DNA from: Martelella alba
Lineage (GTDB): Bacteria > Pseudomonadota > Gammaproteobacteria > Enterobacterales > Enterobacteriaceae
Direction of reading: 5' to 3'
DNA length: 64,000 nucleotides
Assembly (NCBI RefSeq): GCF_005217455.1
Contig: NZ_SZPQ01000015.1
Coordinates: forward strand, 99,219 to 163,218
This document shows, in pieces, positions 58,408 to 64,000 of this stretch. The position numbers and the translations under genes were made by a program. Numbering within the stretch: the stretch's first letter is position 1; each line of letters opens with the position of its first letter. A model generated the notes under the pieces. The model had not been told where the DNA came from. It did not search any database and worked only from the letters and a program-made list of their open reading frames with translations.

Positions 58408-59838
58408 ATGAAAAACACTTACCGTCTGAATCTTGCCTACATTTGGTCCATCTGTCTGGTGGCCGCCTGCGGCGGCCTGTTGTTCGGTTACGATTGGGTG
58501 GTCATAGGCGGCGCCAAGCCGTTCTATGAAGCCTATTTCCATATCGCCAATCCGGCCCTGTCCGGTTGGGCGATGAGTTCAGCGCTGGCCGGCTGCGTGC
58601 TCGGCGCGATCGTTTCCGGCACGCTGTCGGAACGTTTTGGCCGGAAATTGCCGTTACTGCTGGCGGCGGTCATGTTCACCGTGTCGGCCTGGGGCGCGGC
58701 CACCGCCGACAGTTTTACCGTGTTCGTGATTTTTCGCATCATCGGCGGAATCGCCATCGGCCTGGCCTCGGCGCTATCGCCGATGTATATCGCCGAAGTC
58801 AGCCCGGCGGAAACCCGCGGGAAATTTGTGGCGGTCAACCAATTGACGATCGTCATCGGTGTTCTGGCCGCGCAGTGGGTGAATCTAATGATCGCCGAAC
58901 CGGTCGCCGCCGGCGCCGATATGCAGGCCATCGCGCAATCCTGGAACGGCCAGATGGGGTGGCGCTGGATGTTCGGTTCCGGCGCGGTGCCGGCGGTGGC
59001 CTTCTTAATCCTGTTATTCAGGGTGCCGGAATCCCCTCGCTGGCTGGTGAAGTCCGGACGTTTTGAAAAAGCGGAAAAGGTGCTGGCAAAAATTGGCGAT
59101 GCCGATTACGCCCACGCCATGTTGGCGGAAATCCGGCAATCCATGACCGCCGACGATGCCCGGCGGGGCAGCCCGAAGCAATTGTTTTCCCCGCGGATCC
59201 GGCCGGTCATGATCATCGGGATCGTGCTGGCGGTGTTCCAGCAATGGTGCGGCATCAATGTCATTTTCAATTATGCGCAGGAAATCTTCGCCTCCGCCGG
59301 CTTCGATATCAACGATACCCTGAGATCCATTGTCGCCACCGGGCTTATCAACCTGGTATTTACCATCATCGCCCTGCCGCTGGTCGACCGGGTCGGCCGG
59401 CGCAAATTGATGCTGATCGGCTCGCTGGGCCTGACCATCATCTACGCCTTGATTGCCGCGGCCTACGCCCTGGGCGTGATGGGCATGCCGGTATTATTGC
59501 TGGTGTTGGCGGCCATCGCCGTATACGCCCTGACCCTGGCGCCGGTGACCTGGGTCCTGTTGTCGGAAATTTTCCCCAACCGGGTGCGCGGCATGGCCAT
59601 GGCGGTCGGCACGTTCGCCTTGTGGGTGGCCTGTTTCCTGCTGACTTACACGTTCCCGCTGCTGAATACCGCCCTGGGCGCATCGGGCAGCTTTTTGCTA
59701 TACGGGGCGATCTGTCTGGCCGGTTTCGCCTTCATCTGGCGCCGGGTGCCGGAAACCAAAGGCGTGACGCTGGAAGCGCTTGAACAGCGTTTCGGATCCC
59801 AGGCGGAGTGGGAATATGACCATCATCACGCTGGATAA
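58408..59838 (+). CDS. MFS sugar:proton symporter (sugar porter family)
   Basis: A 476-residue twelve-helix transporter of the XylE/GalP/AraE family. Signatures: GYDWVVIGGAK in helix 1, GRKLP loop, RIIGGIAIGLASALSPMYIAE, PESPRWLV, DRVGRRKL and PETKG. The substrate is a monosaccharide; which one is not clear. Its C-terminus overlaps the epimerase start by 23 bases. Confidence 0.92.
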   Translation: MKNTYRLNLAYIWSICLVAACGGLLFGYDWVVIGGAKPFYEAYFHIANPALSGWAMSSALAGCVLGAIVSGTLSERFGRKLPLLLAAVMFTVSAWGAATADSFTVFVIFRIIGGIAIGLASALSPMYIAEVSPAETRGKFVAVNQLTIVIGVLAAQWVNLMIAEPVAAGADMQAIAQSWNGQMGWRWMFGSGAVPAVAFLILLFRVPESPRWLVKSGRFEKAEKVLAKIGDADYAHAMLAEIRQSMTADDARRGSPKQLFSPRIRPVMIIGIVLAVFQQWCGINVIFNYAQEIFASAGFDINDTLRSIVATGLINLVFTIIALPLVDRVGRRKLMLIGSLGLTIIYALIAAAYALGVMGMPVLLLVLAAIAVYALTLAPVTWVLLSEIFPNRVRGMAMAVGTFALWVACFLLTYTFPLLNTALGASGSFLLYGAICLAGFAFIWRRVPETKGVTLEALEQRFGSQAEWEYDHHHAG

Positions 59839-60667
59839 TGATGCGCTGGTCCTGCAATGCCGGCCCCAGGGCGCGGCCGTGTTAAGCTTGACGGCCGGCG
59901 GCGTGCCCGTACTGCGGCCGGCGGGCGACCCGGCTGCCGCGCCCGGCGACTGCGCCATGTTTCCGATGTTGCCCATGGCCAACCGGATTGCCGGCAACGC
60001 CTTTGACTGGCGGGAAACAAAGCGGAACTTGCCGAAATCGCCCTATGACGCGGAATTTTTCCTGCATGGCGATGGTTGGATATCAACCTGGGACGTCCTC
60101 CATCGTCGGCGCGATTCAGTGATCTTCACGCTGACCTCCTCCCTGGCGACCCTCTATCGCTACCGGGCGGAGCTGTGCTACCGCTTGCAGGGCACGACGC
60201 TATCGGCCGACTTGCGCATCACCAACCTGGCCGAAGAACCTTTCCCTTATGGCGCCGGTTTTCATCCTTTTTTCGTCAAACCGCCATCGGCGCGGTTGTG
60301 TTTTCAGGCCCGGGGCTATTGGCCGGAACAACGCCGGCATTTGCCCGGACCATGGCGAAGCGGCGTGCCTGGCGCCTGGGATTTTTCCACGCCGCGCCCG
60401 CCCGGCGATGGCTGGATCAATAATGCCTTTTCCGGCTGGCAGGGACGGGCGGAATTGCGCCGTGGGCGGGACGACGCCAGGGTAATACTTGAGAGCGCCA
60501 CCGATATCCTAATGGTTTATCAACCGCAAAACAGTGATTTCATTTGCCTGGAACCCCAGACGCACCCGGTAAATGCGCATAATATGCCGGGCCTGCCGGG
60601 GTTACACATCCTGGCGCCGCAAGAGAGCCTGTCATTCTCCATTACCGTCCGCTGGTCGGCCCTTTGA
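59816..60667 (+). CDS. Aldose 1-epimerase (mutarotase) family protein
   Basis: A 283-residue galactose-mutarotase-like protein. MFPMLPMANRIAGNAF holds the conserved N-R of the sugar site, HGDGW the first His, and GAGFHPFFVK the second; FICLEPQTHPVNAHN carries the catalytic Glu. It interconverts sugar anomers. The ATG at 59816 has GCGGAG upstream and lies inside the porter gene, so the two are coupled. Confidence 0.9.
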   Translation: MTIITLDNDALVLQCRPQGAAVLSLTAGGVPVLRPAGDPAAAPGDCAMFPMLPMANRIAGNAFDWRETKRNLPKSPYDAEFFLHGDGWISTWDVLHRRRDSVIFTLTSSLATLYRYRAELCYRLQGTTLSADLRITNLAEEPFPYGAGFHPFFVKPPSARLCFQARGYWPEQRRHLPGPWRSGVPGAWDFSTPRPPGDGWINNAFSGWQGRAELRRGRDDARVILESATDILMVYQPQNSDFICLEPQTHPVNAHNMPGLPGLHILAPQESLSFSITVRWSAL

Positions 60668-60742
60668 TCGGCCGCGCGGCTGATAAAAGGCGCCGCGGTC
60701 TGCGCGGGATAAGGCGACGGGACGGGTCATGCCCGCCGCCAT

Positions 60743-62578
60743 TCAGGGGCGCCAAAGCATTTGCTCTCCGCCCAGTTTGCGGTCCAGAAAAAAGGCGGCG
60801 CTGATCATTGCCAAATGGGTCAGCGCCTGAGGGGTATTGCCCAGGGGATACCCTTGATTGTCGAATTCCTCGGCATATAAACCAAGATGATTGGCGTAAC
60901 CGAGCAACTTCTCAAACTCAAAGTGCGCTTCCTCCAGCCGGTCGGCGCGGGCCAGGCATTCGACATACCAGAATGAGCACGCGGCGAAAGCCCCTTCCCG
61001 TCCCGGCAAGGGGTCGGAGGGGGTCATGGCGTTGTCATAGCGTCGCACCAGCCCGTCTTGCACCAGATTGGTCTTGATGGCGTCCAGGGTCGCCAGCCAG
61101 TCCGGGTCGGTCGCGCCGACGAAACGCAGCAACGGCATCAACAGCATGGACGCGTCAAGATCCTTGCCGTGGCGGGTGGCGGTGAAATGCCCTAGCTCCG
61201 CGTTCCAGAAATGCGTCCAGATATCATCGCGAATGGCGCTGCGGGCCTGATCCCATCTCTCGTAGGGCATCGGCAGGGAACGTTTCATTCCCAAACGGAG
61301 CGCGCGATCGAGGGCGACCCAGCACATGAGACGGGAATGCAGGAAATGACGCGGTTCGCCGCGCATTTCCCAAATACCGGCATCCGCTTGATTCCAACTG
61401 GCGCAAACATGATCGATCATTTCGCTGATGTAACGCCAACCCCGGTGGGAAATGGCCTCGCCGTATTTATTGGCCAGATACACCGCATCCATCAACTCGC
61501 CATAAATGTCCAATTGCGACTGGCGGTAGGCCAGATTACCGATACGCACCGGCCGGGAACCGGCATAGCCGGCAAGATGGGGCAATTCCTCTTCCGGAAG
61601 TTCGATATCGCTGTTTAGGCGATACATGACCTGCAATTTGTCCGGCCGGTTACGGCTGTGTTGCAGGCAACGGGCGACCCATTTAATAAATGCCTCGGCT
61701 TCGCCGGTATATCCCAGTCGCATCAAGGCATAAACACTGAATGAGGCATCGCGGATCCAGGCGGCGCGATAATCCCAATTTCGCACGCCGCCCAGGCGTT
61801 CCGGCAACCCGAAAGTCGCGGCCGCGGCAATTGAACCGTGACGATGGGATGTGAGCAATTTCAGCGCCAGGGCCGACCGGCTGACCCGTTCCCGCCAGCG
61901 GCCCCGATAACTGCTGCTGGCGCACCAGCGCCGCCAGTATCGCAGCGTCTGTTCGAAACAGGCCCGATGATTGCCCGCCGTCACCTCTTCATCTTCCGCG
62001 CTGCCGAACACAAATTCCACGGACTCGCCGGCCCGCAAGGTAAATCGTGCCGTGGCGGCATTGTTCTCAGTTCGTAGCGCCACGCCGGAGGCCGCCAGCC
62101 GCAGGGTCGGTTGGCCGGCGGCGCTAAAATCCACCGCGCCGTTCCCCGCGCGCCGCGCGCGGGTTTCCGCGCGGGCATAGTCATGAACCGGCGCACAACG
62201 CAGGCGGAAAACCGCTTCTCCCTGAATGACCTGCAATCGTCTGATTAAACGTGGTTTTTGCTCCGGAATATCGCATATAGGCATATAATCCGTTATTTCG
62301 GCCAACCCGTGCGGGGCCAGCCAGCGGGTCTGCAGAATATTGGTATCGGGCAGATAAAGCTGCTGGAAACGAATCCCGGTCCAGTCCGTGGCCAAGCTGA
62401 AAACCCCGGATGCATCGCCGTCGAGCAGTGCGGAAAATACCGAGGGGCTGTCCAGATCGGGCCAGCAAAAGTAATCAATAGCGCCGTCGACGGCGATAAG
62501 CGCGCAAGTGCGCAAATCCCCGATAATGCCGTGATCGCCAATGGTACGCGCAATGTGGTCGTTGGAACGGTCGGTCAT
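60743..62578 (-). CDS. Glycoside hydrolase family 15 protein (glucoamylase/trehalase type)
   Basis: A 611-residue GH15 protein with no signal peptide. The N-terminal beta-sandwich (about 10-240; GDLRTCALIAVDGAIDYFCWP) precedes the alpha6/alpha6 barrel (about 250-605) with GGVRNWDYRAAWIRDASF, QLDIYGELMDA, the acid-region motif GIWEMRGEPRHF, and EGAFAACSFWYVECL. This bacterial subtype acts as trehalase or alpha-glucosidase. It is convergent with the epimerase gene and may be a separate unit. Confidence 0.9.
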   Translation of the reverse strand: MTDRSNDHIARTIGDHGIIGDLRTCALIAVDGAIDYFCWPDLDSPSVFSALLDGDASGVFSLATDWTGIRFQQLYLPDTNILQTRWLAPHGLAEITDYMPICDIPEQKPRLIRRLQVIQGEAVFRLRCAPVHDYARAETRARRAGNGAVDFSAAGQPTLRLAASGVALRTENNAATARFTLRAGESVEFVFGSAEDEEVTAGNHRACFEQTLRYWRRWCASSSYRGRWRERVSRSALALKLLTSHRHGSIAAAATFGLPERLGGVRNWDYRAAWIRDASFSVYALMRLGYTGEAEAFIKWVARCLQHSRNRPDKLQVMYRLNSDIELPEEELPHLAGYAGSRPVRIGNLAYRQSQLDIYGELMDAVYLANKYGEAISHRGWRYISEMIDHVCASWNQADAGIWEMRGEPRHFLHSRLMCWVALDRALRLGMKRSLPMPYERWDQARSAIRDDIWTHFWNAELGHFTATRHGKDLDASMLLMPLLRFVGATDPDWLATLDAIKTNLVQDGLVRRYDNAMTPSDPLPGREGAFAACSFWYVECLARADRLEEAHFEFEKLLGYANHLGLYAEEFDNQGYPLGNTPQALTHLAMISAAFFLDRKLGGEQMLWRP

Positions 62579-62680
62579 GGTGTCAATTCCCAGGCAAGGC
62601 GTCAGCGCCGGCTAAACAGGGATAAATACGAGTGTCGCAATCAGGTCGCCCTATGTCGGTCGGGTTAGCGCTTAGACGCC

Positions 62681-62883
62681 AAATACGTCGAGTGGCTTCG
62701 CGGCGGCAAGGGAGCGACAAATTCGCCGCGAACGCACTTGAACCCTTGACGACGGGCCTCCGGTAAGAGACAGGAGCCCCTCATGCCCCCCCAGGAGCAT
62801 AGCCAACGATGTCACATGACGATGTGACCGGGGTGACCGAACGCAACCAACAACGAAGCAACGTGAAATATGACGAGTATAAA
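62681..62883 (-). repeat. Dispersed palindromic intergenic repeat, full inverted copy
   Basis: Reverse-complemented, it starts TTTATACTCGTCATATTTCA and ends ACTCGACGTATTT, following the 10921 copy along its whole length with an extra short block (GTGACATCGTTGGCTATGC). It fills the middle of the 470-base gap 62579-63048; the rest of that gap holds no gene I can identify. Confidence 0.75.
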
Positions 62884-63048
62884 CGCATAGCCAACCATCT
62901 GCTAAAATCACTCACTCCCCGCCGCTATGCAGTTCGAATGGGGTTAAAGGTTAGGCATAATTTCGTGGGGCAGGACAACCCATACAGGGCTGTTCTTGTT
63001 ACAGGCAACGGTGAGCGGGGGACGTCGCCTGGATGGGTTAGCCCGCCA

Positions 63049-63819
63049 TTACGGTAAAAACCACGTCGCCAGATGCCTGAGTGATTCCACGTCAAGGATA
63101 ATGTCGAAATAACATTGCAAAAAAACATCGTTGGAAACTCCCGTCCAGAGGGAATACTCCGTTATAATCGCGCGGATTTTGTCTCCAGCGTCGGGTAACA
63201 GCTTGTATTGCTCAACAAAAACGTTCACGCCCAGGTCATTGAGAAGCACTCTGCCAAGATTGATATAAATGGCGGGTATGGCCGTGCCAAATCTTTTAGT
63301 ACGGCTTCTGTTTATCATTTTACGTAATTTGATGAGCAAGGAAATAAGACTGTAAATACGTTCATTATTGATGAGCTGGATTTCATGGGCGTCACGAAAA
63401 AAAGGCTGGACTGCCTCGTTTACAAATTCATGGGACGTAGGGTCGGGATAGTAATTGGCAAACCATTCCGGATGACGATCGCGAATGTGTTCACTGGTCA
63501 ATGCGGGCGTGATTTGAATGATGATATTGAGTTTTTGCGCCAATATCCTCCCCCGCTTGATGTATTTCTCGAGCTCACTCATGCCGGAAATTAACGTGAT
63601 ATGCTCTAGTGTCAATAAAGAGGGGAACGCGCCATGGGAAGTCAGTAAGTTTTTCAAAATAGTCGCCATTTCCGCGGACTCCGCCAAAGTATTGTGGAAA
63701 AAACCGTCCTTGATCGTCAATATGATAAAATGACCCCGGGACGGGTGATACTCAAGAGTCCATTTTTCATTAACCAACATGGATTCTTTACGCAGAAATT
63801 CGACTTCCAGGCAATGCAC
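63049..63819 (-). CDS. Hypothetical protein, AT-rich, probably truncated by IS
   Basis: I do not recognise this protein. From the GTG at 63819 it is 256 residues; an ATG at 63780 would give 243. The frame stays open upstream without a better start right up to the IS end at 63925, so the original N-terminus was probably cut off by the insertion. Visible features: no signal peptide or membrane helix, charged helical segments such as YSLISLLIKLRKMINRSR, and base composition clearly lower in GC than neighbours. It is likely foreign and possibly non-functional. Confidence 0.5.
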   Translation of the reverse strand: MHCLEVEFLRKESMLVNEKWTLEYHPSRGHFIILTIKDGFFHNTLAESAEMATILKNLLTSHGAFPSLLTLEHITLISGMSELEKYIKRGRILAQKLNIIIQITPALTSEHIRDRHPEWFANYYPDPTSHEFVNEAVQPFFRDAHEIQLINNERIYSLISLLIKLRKMINRSRTKRFGTAIPAIYINLGRVLLNDLGVNVFVEQYKLLPDAGDKIRAIITEYSLWTGVSNDVFLQCYFDIILDVESLRHLATWFLP

Positions 63820-63924
63820 AACGTTTTCGCCTTCGCCGTTTCTCCTGATTCTGCGGCGGTATGGAATGCGTTGCGCGATAATGGGTGTTGCATCATCTGT
63901 CGAAAAAGGGGAAAATGCATAAAC

Positions 63925-64000
63925 TGAACCGCCCCGGGAATCCTGGAGACTAAACTCTTTGAGAGAGAGGTAACAGGATGACTAAAAATACGCGCTTTTC
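63925..64000 (+). mobile_element. Left end of an IS3-family element (IS629/IS3411-like)
   Basis: The terminal sequence TGAACCGCCCCGGGAATCC followed by TGGAGACTAAACTC matches the left inverted repeat of IS629/IS3411-type elements as I remember them. An orfA start follows at 63978. The element runs out of the window, so its state is unknown. Confidence 0.85.
63978..64000 (+). CDS. IS3-family transposase OrfA, first codons only
   Basis: ATG at 63978 encodes MTKNTRF, the start of the IS629-type OrfA, preceded by GAGAGAGGTAACAGG. The gene leaves the window after seven complete codons. Confidence 0.75.

Noticed and set aside
62809..63057. 82-codon plus-strand frame
   Set aside because: About half of it is repeat sequence and it has no ribosome site or family features.

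Overview
The window reads as a chromosome segment of an enterobacterium (Enterobacterales) with high GC in most genes. Close relatives of the E. coli fes-fepCGDB, bhsA, cbpAM and lsrKR-lsrACDBFG genes support this. A Sodalis/Pectobacteriaceae-like genome fits the large accessory content, gene remnants and dispersed repeats, but that placement is inference.

Layout. (1) 1-4280: ferric catecholate uptake, with the end of a fes-type esterase convergent with and overlapping the fepC-fepG-fepD-fepB operon under a Fur-like box. (2) 4358-5493: MarR regulator and a BhsA-type DUF1471 stress protein. (3) 5629-9450: a very large exported-looking protein with an HEISH zinc-protease motif, toxin- or effector-like. 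(4) 9450-11820: RpiR regulator set among copies of a dispersed palindromic repeat. (5) 11820-14623: glutamine amidotransferase, SurE-type nucleotidase, MarR-GNAT fusion. (6) 14804-22655: SorC regulator divergent from a D-arabitol operon (dalD, dalK and a ribose-type ABC importer). (7) 22668-32035: a second carbohydrate locus, with DeoR, BtpA-family protein and FGGY kinase on one strand and SDR dehydrogenase, MalK/F/G-type importer and inositol-monophosphatase-type phosphatase on the other. (8) 32165-36382: cbpA-cbpM, a gntP-family permease remnant, an Ail/OmpX-type porin, TetR regulator, cytochrome b561. (9) 36848-44822: three tandem leaderless Ig-domain proteins with a shared C-terminal domain of unknown identity, divergent from an inverse-autotransporter invasin. 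(10) 45023-53721: complete AI-2 (lsr) locus. (11) 53718-62578: ROK regulator divergent from a DUF5107-TPR protein, sugar porter and aldose epimerase, then a GH15 hydrolase. (12) 62681-64000: another repeat copy, an AT-rich orphan ORF and the left end of an IS3-family element.

The main unusual points are these. The Ig-protein array is leaderless yet carries an invariant C-x12-C pair in a C-terminal domain I cannot name. LsrK appears to lack a 22-residue block holding the catalytic aspartate, although the rest of the AI-2 locus looks intact. The BtpA/FGGY/SDR/ABC/phosphatase locus encodes a sugar or polyol pathway whose substrate I cannot name.
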